This document shows, piece by piece, positions 20,668 to 27,838 of a stretch of DNA of 64,000 bases. The notes beneath the pieces are model-generated. The model did not search any database. It saw only the letters and a list, made by a program, of their open reading frames with translations, and was not told the DNA's origin. Both the position numbers and the translations under genes were made by a program. This DNA is from JABSQH01 sp039177505 (lineage in GTDB: Bacteria; Actinomycetota; Acidimicrobiia; Acidimicrobiales; Ilumatobacteraceae). Location: positions 1-64,000 of the forward strand of contig JBCDFR010000013.1 in NCBI GenBank assembly GCA_039177505.1. The letters run 5' to 3'. The stretch's first letter is position 1; each line of letters begins with the position of its first letter.

Positions 20668-20984
20668 CCCGAAGGACCTCCTTGTTGTAAACCCGAAGGA
20701 CCTCCTTGTTGTAAATCAGTGCGCGGCTCATGACCGAGCTCACGCAACTGAGCGAGTAGCGCTGACACCTCGCGGCGAAGCACTGCGATCTCCTCTTCCT
20801 GCTCATCGATGCGAGCCTCAGCCGGGGCCAACCGCTTCTCGTATCGGTCGATCAACCCGACCGCGCTATCTGTGAGCATCGAGTCCGACGCCAGCGAACG
20901 ACGCCGCGAGTTCCACAACGTCGCGACAAACGTGAGAACACCAGCAGCCGACAGCGCCGTGAGCAGCTTGGCCCAGTCATCCAT
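20664..20984 (-). CDS. Small membrane protein with coiled coil
   Basis: 106 residues: N-terminal membrane helix (about 5-24), basic stretch, then a Glu/Ala/Leu-rich coiled coil (about 50-88). It ends with an exact 8-residue tandem repeat, LQQGGPSG twice, made by the 24-bp DNA duplication at 20668-20715. It overlaps the upstream gene by 8 bp and the holin-like gene by 4 bp. Proteins of this form occur among phage lysis genes, but I cannot name a family. Confidence 0.6.
   Translation of the reverse strand: MDDWAKLLTALSAAGVLTFVATLWNSRRRSLASDSMLTDSAVGLIDRYEKRLAPAEARIDEQEEEIAVLRREVSALLAQLRELGHEPRTDLQQGGPSGLQQGGPSG
20668..20715 (-). repeat. Exact tandem duplication of a 24-bp unit carrying a Shine-Dalgarno site
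   Basis: Two perfect copies (20668-20691 and 20692-20715). Each holds AAGGAGGT on the minus strand. The copy next to the holin-like ATG has ideal spacing (about 8 nt); the other lies 24 nt further away. The duplication is in frame in the upstream gene. Confidence 0.85.
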
Positions 20985-21276
20985 CGAAGCCCTCGACCAC
21001 GGCGCGCTCGGCGCCGACCCGCCGCGACTGAATGAACGGCCACGACAGCACCACGCCCGTAGCCGAGAAGTTCAACATCTCGACCGACCAGCCCATCGTC
21101 GGGAGCGAATCGAACGTCAGCGACGCCACACCCCACGACATGCACGCCGTCCAAAACGCGCACACGCCGAACTGCCGGCGGTACGACCGATTGTGGTACG
21201 CCTCGACGAAACCGAACGCGGTGGCAGCCACACACGCCGTGAACAAGATCAGCCGCGACGTATCCGCCGCATCCAT
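20977..21276 (-). CDS. Small three-helix membrane protein
   Basis: 99 residues with three hydrophobic segments (about 7-24, 38-54 and 65-82) and a basic, charged C terminus. It overlaps its neighbours on both sides (28 bp upstream, 8 bp downstream), so the minus-strand genes of the element look like one operon. No family recognised. Confidence 0.6.
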   Translation of the reverse strand: MDAADTSRLILFTACVAATAFGFVEAYHNRSYRRQFGVCAFWTACMSWGVASLTFDSLPTMGWSVEMLNFSATGVVLSWPFIQSRRVGAERAVVEGFDG

Positions 21277-21581
21277 TGCCCGACCTCGAACACGTCGATG
21301 AGCACGTGGGCATCTCGCGACACCCGCACCGTGAACTCATCGCCGTCGAGCACAACCGACACCGCGCCGGTCACTTCCTGGCCCGGCTCGAACTGCTGGA
21401 TCGACGTACCCGGATAGGCGCCACCGCCCCACACAGCGATATTCCCCTTGCCTTCAGGGTCGATGACTGCGGCATTCAACCCGACCGCCGTAGTACCAGC
21501 AGGCACCTTGGCCCGGTTGATCCCGAACCGGTAGTTCCTGTTCCGCTCGAGCGATACCACCTCGACGACAGCCCCCGACAC
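21249..21581 (-). CDS. Single beta-domain protein, actinobacterial surface-repeat type
   Basis: 110 residues from a GTG. The pattern TTAVGLNAAVIDPEGKGNIAVW, QFEPGQEVTGAVSV, and HVLIDVFEVGQW resembles the last repeat of actinobacterial cell-surface and amidase proteins, usually ending in DVQGWF (described here as spaced blocks). No signal peptide and only one copy of the domain. In this place it may be a phage fibre tip or adhesion part; that is inference. Confidence 0.55.
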   Translation of the reverse strand: MSGAVVEVVSLERNRNYRFGINRAKVPAGTTAVGLNAAVIDPEGKGNIAVWGGGAYPGTSIQQFEPGQEVTGAVSVVLDGDEFTVRVSRDAHVLIDVFEVGQWMRRIRRG

Positions 21582-21593
21582 CCGCGGTCCGCG

Positions 21594-21779
21594 GTGGTCG
21601 CCCTCGGTGCCGCGACCGACCTTCTACGCGACATCGAGCTGACGGTCTCCAAGATGCTCGACCTCCACACCGCCCGCAACCCGGGCGAGCCAGACCGGCC
21701 AAACCTTCGCCCCTGGCGCGAAGCAATGGCCGATCTCAATCTCTGGCTCGATCAACGCGAACTCTCCGACGACAAATAG
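21594..21779 (+). CDS. Small helical protein or gene remnant
   Basis: 61 codons from a GTG with clear coding bias (ATDLLRDIELTVSKMLDLHT, then WREAMADLNLWLDQREL). The start is only 12 bp from the divergent GTG at 21581, too close for two normal starts, so the 5' end may be lost. Its last 44 bp overlap the convergent integrase gene. No family recognised. Confidence 0.4.
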   Translation: MVALGAATDLLRDIELTVSKMLDLHTARNPGEPDRPNLRPWREAMADLNLWLDQRELSDDK

Positions 21780-22851
21780 CTAGGACCCGCTCAGCCACCA
21801 CGTCGGCCGCCTCGCGATCACGCAGAGCGTGGGAATAGGTGCTCAAGTTCGTCGACGGGGTGTTCCCGATCCGCAACCCACGGGTGGCCTCGTCAATCCC
21901 CGCCGCAGCCAGCCAAGAGTTGTGGGTGTGCCGCAAGTCGTACAGCCTCAACTCCGACCGGATCCCGGCAGCGTCGCGGAGCTTGCGCCACCGGAACCCA
22001 CCGGCATACGTCCGACGCCACGGCACACTCGACGCCTCATCGCCCGACAGCAACCACGGATCTTCGTCGAGCGGGACACCAACACCCAGCGCGCGCTTCT
22101 TCTGAACTCGCCGCCATTTGTCGATCGACTTCATCGTGGTGGCATCGACGGCAACGAATCGCGGGCGGTCGTCGTGCTTCGCGTCGACGATCGTCACCAC
22201 GAGCTCGTCCTTGTCGATCGCCGACCAGCGCAACCCGACCGCTTCGCCCGGCCGGGCGCCGGTGGCGAGATGTAGGTCGATCCAAGCGCGGTCGATGTCG
22301 AGCTTGCACGCTCTGCGGAGCTTCGCGACTTCTTCGTCGGTGAGCGGGTTGCCGGCCGACGCCGGCACCGACGGGCAGCGCTGACCGCGCCACGGGTTGG
22401 TCGTCACCCAGCCAGCCAGCGTCGATTCGCGCCACACCGACATCAGCGCTCCGTGGATCTTCTGGACCATCGCCGGCGAATGCCGTGCGGCTAACCCGTC
22501 CATGATCGTGCGGGCATCCACAACGGACACTTCGGCGGCGACCCAGCCGCGGGCGATGTCGGGAATGTGCGCGAGCGCGTACCCGTACGTCTCGCGAGTG
22601 ACGTCGGCAATCGGGATCTGCTCGAGCGCCACATCGATCAGCTGGCCGACCGTCATATCGGACCGAGTCCCGCGCGCTGCGACGCGCTTGGCCAGCTCGG
22701 CGCGGGCCGCCTTCATCGTCGGCGCGGTGATCGTCTCGGCCTTGCGGCGATGTTCACCGGTGAACGGATCGCGGCCCTCTGACCAGCGCAATTGGTAGCG
22801 GCCGCCGCCCTTGTCGACGACACTGCCGGCTCCGTATGCAGCACGCCCCAT
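21736..22851 (-). CDS. Tyrosine site-specific integrase
   Basis: 371 residues. Arm-binding region at the N terminus, SAM-like core-binding domain at about 70-160, catalytic domain from about 175. The first catalytic Arg is in TGARPGEAVGL, the second in the box YDLRHTH, and the nucleophile Tyr in STYSHAL near the end. The usual His of the second box is Tyr, and the His before the nucleophile (normally LGH) is Asn in IGN. It lies 111 bp from the tRNA core, as expected for an enzyme acting on that att site. The ATG at 22851 follows a TACCGT box. Confidence 0.92.
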   Translation of the reverse strand: MGRAAYGAGSVVDKGGGRYQLRWSEGRDPFTGEHRRKAETITAPTMKAARAELAKRVAARGTRSDMTVGQLIDVALEQIPIADVTRETYGYALAHIPDIARGWVAAEVSVVDARTIMDGLAARHSPAMVQKIHGALMSVWRESTLAGWVTTNPWRGQRCPSVPASAGNPLTDEEVAKLRRACKLDIDRAWIDLHLATGARPGEAVGLRWSAIDKDELVVTIVDAKHDDRPRFVAVDATTMKSIDKWRRVQKKRALGVGVPLDEDPWLLSGDEASSVPWRRTYAGGFRWRKLRDAAGIRSELRLYDLRHTHNSWLAAAGIDEATRGLRIGNTPSTNLSTYSHALRDREAADVVAERVLAICRRRVRVDRARD

Positions 22852-22859
22852 GAACACGG

Positions 22860-22865
22860 ACGGTA
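22860..22865 (-). promoter_or_regulatory. -10 box TACCGT of the integrase gene
   Basis: On the minus strand, ending 8 nt before the integrase ATG. The repeat at 22871-22890 lies just upstream, over the expected -35 area, so the integrase may repress its own gene. Confidence 0.4.
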
Positions 22866-22870
22866 GCCGG

Positions 22871-22890
22871 AATTGGCACGAACTGGCACG
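22871..22890. promoter_or_regulatory. Candidate integrase arm-type sites, right (tandem 10-mers)
   Basis: AATTGGCACG directly followed by AACTGGCACG (9 of 10 identical), 73 bp inside the right core repeat and next to the integrase start. The first is identical to the left site at 19390-19399. Confidence 0.45.
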
Positions 22891-22962
22891 AGAGGTCGTC
22901 CAGAACGACGAAAGCACCAGTCGAACCGGACCATAAATGGCGGTTACGCTGGTGATTACCGG

Positions 22963-23004
22963 TGGAGCTAAGGAGAATCGAACTCCTGACCTCTTCCATG
23001 CCAT
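22963..23004. repeat. Right attachment site inside tRNA-Ala
   Basis: 42-bp core running from the first base of the anticodon loop to the discriminator base, repeated at 19257-19298. Crossover in an anticodon loop is common for tyrosine integrases. Confidence 0.85.
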
Positions 23005-23035
23005 GGAAGCGCTCTACCAACTGAGCTATAGCCCC
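22963..23035 (-). tRNA. tRNA-Ala (anticodon GGC)
   Basis: A 73-nt cloverleaf: acceptor GGGGCTA with TAGCTCC (one G-U pair), D arm GCTC/GAGC, anticodon stem CTTCC/GGAAG around a loop with GGC, T arm AGGAG/CTCCT around TTCGATT, discriminator A. The 3' CCA is only partly encoded (CCG). Positions 22963-23004 are shared with the element, which restored the gene when it integrated. Confidence 0.95.
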
Positions 23036-23123
23036 GTGATGTCGCCATCGCGGCAGCCCTCGAATCTACCCCTCCCCGTGGTGCCCTCCAACCGGCGAGT
23101 GCCGACGTGGCAGGCTGCGTCCG

Positions 23124-23567
23124 ATGGCGACGCACGCTCCAACTGCACAGGACATCATTGAGCGGTTCGGGATGCTTGCGCACCCCGAGGGCGGGCACTA
23201 CCGAGAGCTGTGGCGGGGGCCTGCCGGCAGCGACGGCCGCGACGTCGGCAGTTCAATCATTTTTCTCCTCAGCGAAGGTGAGCGCTCGCACTGGCACCGC
23301 ATCGACGCCACCGAGATCTGGCACTTCCACAGCGGCGCCCCGCTGCAACTGCACATCGCCGATCCAGTGCGCGGCGAGGTCCGCACCACCACGCTCGGCA
23401 GCCTGAAGGACGGCAACACCGAGGGTCATGAGCCGCAGGCGATCGTGCTGCCGCACCATTGGCAGTCGGCGGAACCACTCGGCGCCTGGACGCTCGTCGG
23501 CTGCACCGTCACACCGGCGTTCGAGTTCCAACACTTCGAACTCGCACCACCCGACTTCGCGCCGTAG
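23124..23567 (+). CDS. Cupin-fold DUF985 protein
   Basis: 147 residues of the YML079w/DUF985 cupin family. Seen: LAHPEGGHYRELWRG near the start, SSIIFLLSEGERSHWHRIDATE and WHFHSGAPLQLHI in the middle, then QAIVLPHHWQSAEPLGAWTLVGCTVTPAFEFQ as spaced blocks to the end. The family has a metal-free or metal-binding barrel and no firm function. It stands alone between the tRNA and the SDR gene and ends 12 bp before the convergent SDR stop. Confidence 0.88.
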   Translation: MATHAPTAQDIIERFGMLAHPEGGHYRELWRGPAGSDGRDVGSSIIFLLSEGERSHWHRIDATEIWHFHSGAPLQLHIADPVRGEVRTTTLGSLKDGNTEGHEPQAIVLPHHWQSAEPLGAWTLVGCTVTPAFEFQHFELAPPDFAP

Positions 23568-23579
23568 CCGCCGAAGGCG

Positions 23580-24401
23580 TCAGACGATGCTTTTCTGTGG
23601 ACGGATCACCAACTCTTCGATGTTCAGCTCGATCGGCTGAGTGATCACGTACTCGACCGCCTTGGCGATGTGCTCCACATTGCCCACCGACGAGTTGAGC
23701 GCAGCTTGGACTTGTGTGATCTCGTCGCGCGTGAACTTGCCGGACTCATCGACCTCGAAGTCGGTGATCCCGCCCATCGCGGCGAAACCCTGGATCATCG
23801 CCGGGTCGGAATGCCGCACGAAGTTGGTAGCAAATGCCCCCGGCATGATCGAGGTGACACGAATCGGGTCGTCTTCCAACTCGTTGCGCAGCGTGGCATT
23901 GATGCAGTTGACCGCGTGCTTGGTGGCGCCGTAGACGCCCGAGTCGCGACGAATCGCCGCCACCGACGAGATGTTGATGATGTTGCCCTCGGAACTGGTC
24001 GCGCGCATGGCCCGGACCGCCGCCTGGCTACCCACGGCCAACGCCAACACGTTGACGTCGAGCATCGTCTTCCACATCTCGGGTTCGCCGTCGATGACCG
24101 TCGAGCCGAAGTCGCCCAGCCCAGCGTTGTTCACCAAGACGTCCAAGCGTCCGGTGCGGTTGGCCGCGCCCTGGATCCACCCCTGCAGAGCAGAGGTGTC
24201 GGTGATGTCGAATGACGACACATCGGCGCTACCGCCAGCGGCCTGGATCACCGAAGCCGACTCCTCCATCGGCTCGGTGGTCCGACCCATCAAGAACACA
24301 TGCGCGCCGCGGGAACCGAGGTGTTCGGCGATCGCCTGGCCGAAGCCGCTCGATGCTCCGGTGACGCAAACGGTGCGGTTTTGGATCGGTCGGTCGCTCA
24401 T
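23580..24401 (-). CDS. Short-chain dehydrogenase/reductase
   Basis: 273 residues of the classical SDR fold. NAD(P) motif TGASSGFG at 14-21, NNAG at 91-94, catalytic Ser145 or Ser146, Tyr157 and Lys161 (YGATK). The C-terminal part (QPIELNIEELVIRP) is like the YdfG/serine-dehydrogenase branch. The exact substrate is open. GGAGG lies before the ATG. The gene is divergent from a TetR regulator with two operators between them, so it is probably the regulator's target. Confidence 0.92.
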   Translation of the reverse strand: MSDRPIQNRTVCVTGASSGFGQAIAEHLGSRGAHVFLMGRTTEPMEESASVIQAAGGSADVSSFDITDTSALQGWIQGAANRTGRLDVLVNNAGLGDFGSTVIDGEPEMWKTMLDVNVLALAVGSQAAVRAMRATSSEGNIINISSVAAIRRDSGVYGATKHAVNCINATLRNELEDDPIRVTSIMPGAFATNFVRHSDPAMIQGFAAMGGITDFEVDESGKFTRDEITQVQAALNSSVGNVEHIAKAVEYVITQPIELNIEELVIRPQKSIV

Positions 24402-24448
24402 GGGTGGTTCCTCCGGTGTGGCGCGAGTTCTGGTCAGACGTTGATCGC

Positions 24449-24472
24449 TGACATTTCACACTCAAAGTGTCA
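24449..24472. promoter_or_regulatory. TetR operator candidate 1
   Basis: TGACAT, 12 bp, GTGTCA: an inverted repeat with one mismatch. It has the same arm sequence and 6-12-6 layout as the site at 24487-24510, and lies between the SDR and TetR genes. Confidence 0.6.
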
Positions 24473-24486
24473 GCAGATCGAGAGCC

Positions 24487-24510
24487 TGACATTTTGGTGT
24501 CGATATGTCA
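24487..24510. promoter_or_regulatory. TetR operator candidate 2
   Basis: TGACAT, 12 bp, ATGTCA: perfect arms. It ends 11 bp before the GTG of the TetR gene and its centre is 38 bp from that of site 1. Confidence 0.65.
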
Positions 24511-24521
24511 AGCTCTGCACA

Positions 24522-25121
24522 GTGACGTCCGCAGCCGAGATGCAACGCACCGACACGAGCCGCAACGCGCGAGTCGAGGCAATCCGCCGTGCGGCGATTC
24601 CAGTGTTTGCCGCAAAGGGCTACCGGGGCACATCGATGGCCGATCTGGCCCAAGCAGCGGGGGTCTCACGACCAGCCCTGTACCAGTACTTCTCCGATCG
24701 GGCCGACCTGTTCCGAGCAGCGTTCGGGGCGCTCCTGGAGGATCAGGCCGACAGCGCCATCGCCGCGCTCGCCGGTGACGCGGACCTGATCGACCACCTC
24801 GACGGCTACCTGCAACGTTCGATCGGCGACGGTTGGGAGGCGCTGGCAGCCACGCCACACGGCGACGAGTTGATGGAGGCCAAGCACGAGTTCGCGGCCG
24901 ACGTTGCCGAGGAGTCGACCCGTCGTGCTCAGCATGCGCTGCGCGCCTTTCTTCGCCGAAGGACCGATTCCGACATGCAGGCGATCAACACCGCACTCGA
25001 GCTGCTGACCCTCTCGCCCGTCGGACTCAAGTCCGACCACCCGTCGAGCGCCGTGTACCGCCGTCGTCTGCGGGCACTTGCCGAGGCTGCCGCCGCATTG
25101 CTCGTATCGCCGACGACGTAG
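24522..25121 (+). CDS. TetR-family transcriptional regulator
   Basis: 199 residues. N-terminal helix-turn-helix: IRRAAIPVFAAKGYRGTSMA, then ADLAQAAGVSRPALYQYFSD (about 20-60), with the conserved Gly-Tyr and the YQYF recognition end. The helical C-terminal ligand domain has no named match. It probably represses the divergent SDR gene and itself through the two repeats in the 120-bp gap. The GTG at 24522 is used; the ATG at 24540 is the alternative and removes only six residues. Confidence 0.9.
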   Translation: MTSAAEMQRTDTSRNARVEAIRRAAIPVFAAKGYRGTSMADLAQAAGVSRPALYQYFSDRADLFRAAFGALLEDQADSAIAALAGDADLIDHLDGYLQRSIGDGWEALAATPHGDELMEAKHEFAADVAEESTRRAQHALRAFLRRRTDSDMQAINTALELLTLSPVGLKSDHPSSAVYRRRLRALAEAAAALLVSPTT

Positions 25122-25155
25122 CCCCGCAACCGCCAGGGTCATGGCGCTCGTGGAG

Positions 25156-25536
25156 TCAGGAGTCGTGGGGAGCCGGCCGCGACCAGTCGACGCGCGCGAC
25201 GTCGAGATAGAGCCGCTCGATCTCGTAGAACTCGCGCACCGATGCCAAGAAGACGTGAACGATCACGTCGCCGAAGTCGAGCAACACCCACTGCTGCTCG
25301 CGGAGGCCCTCCACGCGGACAGGCGGTCGTTGGAGTTCGACCTTCGTCGCCTCCTCGACCGACTCGGCGACGGTTCGCACCAGACGCGGGTTCGAAGCAC
25401 TCACCACCACGAAGTACCCGGTGATCGCCAGCACTTCGCCCACGTCGAGCACGACAATGTCGTCGGCCTTCTTGTCGTCGGCGACCCGAGCGGCGAGCAG
25501 TGCCAGATCCAACGACTCGTCGGGTTCAGCCACCAT
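25156..25536 (-). CDS. rsfS: Ribosomal silencing factor RsfS (Iojap family)
   Basis: 126 residues. It binds ribosomal protein L14 and keeps ribosomal subunits apart during starvation. Seen: DKKADDIVVLDVGEVLAITGYFVV, SASNPRLVRTVAE, EQQWVLLDFGDVIVHVF and FYEIERLY, the known conserved blocks. It follows the LytR_C gene with an 11-bp overlap (start ATG 25536, or GTG 25533, which has better spacing to GGAGG). nadD, the LytR_C gene and rsfS form one operon. Confidence 0.95.
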   Translation of the reverse strand: MVAEPDESLDLALLAARVADDKKADDIVVLDVGEVLAITGYFVVVSASNPRLVRTVAESVEEATKVELQRPPVRVEGLREQQWVLLDFGDVIVHVFLASVREFYEIERLYLDVARVDWSRPAPHDS

Positions 25537-26881
25537 CGCCTCCATCGCCGTCACCGGAGTCGTCGACGCTCTCGACAGAAGCATCGGTCTCGTCGGCCTC
25601 GTCCACGTTGGGTTCCTCGATCTCTCCAACATCGACTGACGCGCGGAAGTCGAGGTACCCGGTCCCGAGCGTGACGACCACGTCGATCCCCTCGATCACC
25701 TCGTCGGCCAACACCACTTCGGACTCACCGAACACGAGCTCGGCGAGCGTCTCGACGTCGCCGATGAACTGCTCTTGGGCGACCTCGAGGCGGGTGGCCA
25801 CTTCGGCCGCATCATCACCGGGGACACTGTCGATCGACACGGGATTCGACTGGAAAAAGAGCAGCTCGCCGATCAGATTGCGCATCATCTCGGGAAGCGA
25901 CTCGAACTTGACGTCGCTAGAGGCCAGCTGCCCCTCGGTGACGTTGGAGTCGACGCGGAACGTCAAGCCCCCGTTCGGGGTGAGGACCCGGGTCGGCGAG
26001 ACCTGGCCGAATACCAACAGCGCATCGCGTCGATCGATGATGGCGACCTCACCCCCCAGGTCGCCGTTCGGATCGACCAGCACCTCAGCCAGCGCGAGAT
26101 CGCGAGCGATCACCGGTCCGGCGAGGAGCCGTTCGAGCAGCTCCTCGAACGAACTCGGTGGCGGCACGGAACCATCGGCCGCAGGTGTGACATCGACGTC
26201 GCCGACAGGCGTCGCTGCGACCAGCGCCGTCCACACGGCGACGTCGAGCGCGTGTTGATCGATCGGCGACAAGAACGCATCGACGGCAACGAGCGCATCG
26301 ATCGCTTCGCTGCGCCGTAGCACCTGTTCACCCTCGTCGCTGACGACGCCCGAACCAATGGCATCACTGTCGAGCACCGCAACCGGCAGCTCGACCTCCA
26401 CGAGATCGATTGGCGCCAGCGCTGCGACCAGTGCTGGGCCGTCGTACACACCTGTTTGATCGATGGCGATCGACAACATCGCACCGACCTCCATGGAAAA
26501 CGCGTCCAGATCGACGTCGTCGGTCGGATCGATCGACGACCACGCTTCGCCGACGGTCTGCGGCTCGTCACCGAACCCGGCATTGACATCGGCGTTCGTC
26601 GGTACGAGGGCCAACGATCCCCCGGAGCCGTCGGGCAGGAGCGTGGCGACGGCTAGCGACGCCAGCTCGCCGTCGGCACCGACAACCACCATCAAGCCGT
26701 TCGGAGTATCCGGCAGCTCGACGCGCGGACGGTCGTCGACCCCCACCGCCTCGCCCTCTTCGGAGTTGGTCAACGTGATCACCCCGACCACGAAACCGGC
26801 GGCCGAGAGGGCGACGAGCACGACGGCAAGGACGCCCACAAGCACTGTCCGCCGGCGACGACGACCCGCTTGCGCAGTCAT
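25526..26881 (-). CDS. LytR C-terminal-domain membrane protein (LCP-like)
   Basis: 451 residues: basic cytoplasmic start (AGRRRRRT), one membrane helix (about 12-38), then a large outer part. The middle resembles a divergent LytR-CpsA-Psr region (LMVVVGADGELASLAVATLL, WSSIDPTDDVDLDAF), and the end is a LytR_C domain (ESEVVLADEVIEGIDVVVTL) followed by an acidic Gly/Asp-rich tail. LCP proteins attach cell-wall polymers, but the usual catalytic Arg cluster is not obvious here, so this may be non-enzymatic. It overlaps nadD by 4 bp (ATGA). Confidence 0.75.
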   Translation of the reverse strand: MTAQAGRRRRRTVLVGVLAVVLVALSAAGFVVGVITLTNSEEGEAVGVDDRPRVELPDTPNGLMVVVGADGELASLAVATLLPDGSGGSLALVPTNADVNAGFGDEPQTVGEAWSSIDPTDDVDLDAFSMEVGAMLSIAIDQTGVYDGPALVAALAPIDLVEVELPVAVLDSDAIGSGVVSDEGEQVLRRSEAIDALVAVDAFLSPIDQHALDVAVWTALVAATPVGDVDVTPAADGSVPPPSSFEELLERLLAGPVIARDLALAEVLVDPNGDLGGEVAIIDRRDALLVFGQVSPTRVLTPNGGLTFRVDSNVTEGQLASSDVKFESLPEMMRNLIGELLFFQSNPVSIDSVPGDDAAEVATRLEVAQEQFIGDVETLAELVFGESEVVLADEVIEGIDVVVTLGTGYLDFRASVDVGEIEEPNVDEADETDASVESVDDSGDGDGGDGG

Positions 26882-27462
26882 TCGGGAGACTCGTACAGGT
26901 GCCGATCGCGGATCACGTCGAGCACCGGCTCGGTGACGAGGTAGTCGAGCGGCCGCCCATCGGACAATCGCGACCGCAGATCGGTGCTCGACACTTCGAG
27001 CCGCGGCACCTCGACGCGAATCCAATCGATGTCATCGTCGAGAACGACGTGCTCACCGGGACGGTCGACCACCACGAGCGATGAGGACGCCACGACTTCG
27101 TCTGAACGAGACCACGTGCGCAGCCCGGCGGCAGCGTCGTCACCGACGATCGTGAACAGTTCGGCGTCTGGATGCTCGGCGGCCAGCGCCTCGAGCGTGT
27201 CGGCGGTGTAGCTGTTCCCACCATGGTCGATCTCGTGACGGCCAGGCTCGAGGCCCGGGACATCGCCAACGGCGGCATCGACCATGGCCAACCGGTCGTC
27301 AGCGGGCGTGATCTGCCGCAAGCCCTCCTTTTGCCAGGGCACATTGGCCACCATGAGGATCACCACGTCGAGTTGTAGTGCGTGACGCACATTGACCGCT
27401 GTCACCAAGTGCCCCACGTGTGGCGGGTCAAACGTCCCCCCGAACAGCCCGATCCGTGTCAT
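26878..27462 (-). CDS. nadD: Nicotinate-nucleotide adenylyltransferase
   Basis: 194 residues. It joins nicotinate mononucleotide and ATP to deamido-NAD in NAD synthesis. The nucleotidyltransferase motif GGTFDPPHVGH is at 8-18, with His15 and His18 at the ATP site, and SSTDLRSRL near the end is the second motif. Length is normal. The ATG at 27462 is used because it places the motif correctly. First gene of the nadD-LytR_C-rsfS operon, an order common in actinobacteria. Confidence 0.95.
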   Translation of the reverse strand: MTRIGLFGGTFDPPHVGHLVTAVNVRHALQLDVVILMVANVPWQKEGLRQITPADDRLAMVDAAVGDVPGLEPGRHEIDHGGNSYTADTLEALAAEHPDAELFTIVGDDAAAGLRTWSRSDEVVASSSLVVVDRPGEHVVLDDDIDWIRVEVPRLEVSSTDLRSRLSDGRPLDYLVTEPVLDVIRDRHLYESPE

Positions 27463-27838
27463 CGATGGTGACCGACGGCGGTTTTGGGCACGAGCGACCA
27501 CGATATGCGCAACGTTTGCGAAACCGGTCACCCCGATCGCCACGTGCTTGACACGTCTGTTACTGTTCGAAGCTCTCCATCCAGAGAGCCATCCGGCTCC
27601 GAATACCCCTCATACGACCCCATCTCTCGACCCTCGGCCCAGGCGGTTTCTCAGCGAAACCCCTCACCAGCGGGCTTTTCTGCCGCTTCGATCGGCACCA
27701 CCACCCCGCTCACGTCGCCGCACACCGCTGCGCCGAGCACCTACATCTCCAACTCTTCGCTCACACCTCCGGGTGTGTCCGATGACACACCACCCGAGCG
27801 GAATCTTCGCTCACTCACGAATGGTTATACGCAGCACT
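27463..27838. other. Intergenic region of 376 bp between nadD and a sigma-factor gene
   Basis: It separates two divergent genes and must hold both promoters. A TTGACA at 27548-27553 has no acceptable -10 partner at 16-18 bp. The stretch 27590-27780 is Pro/Ser/Thr-codon-like but has no coding bias. I see no RNA gene or strong hairpin. Confidence 0.5.

Larger units (their letters stand above)
19257..23004. mobile_element. Compact integrated element at tRNA-Ala(GGC)
   Basis: A 3.75-kb block bounded by 42-bp direct repeats (19257-19298 and 22963-23004, 41 of 42 identical). The right copy is the 3' part of an intact tRNA-Ala gene; the left copy is a loose tRNA fragment. A tyrosine integrase lies directly inside the right end. 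Between are small overlapping minus-strand genes: a beta-domain protein, a small membrane protein, a coiled-coil membrane protein, a holin-like protein and two small secreted proteins. No replication, repressor, capsid, terminase or portal gene is present. It is either a prophage remnant that kept its integrase-proximal end or a very small satellite-type element. Confidence 0.82.

Noticed and set aside
19257..23004. Complete prophage
   Set aside because: No replication, packaging, capsid or repressor genes and only 3.75 kb.
27548..27553. TTGACA as -35 box of the sigma-factor gene
   Set aside because: No TAnnnT-like box 16-18 bp downstream.
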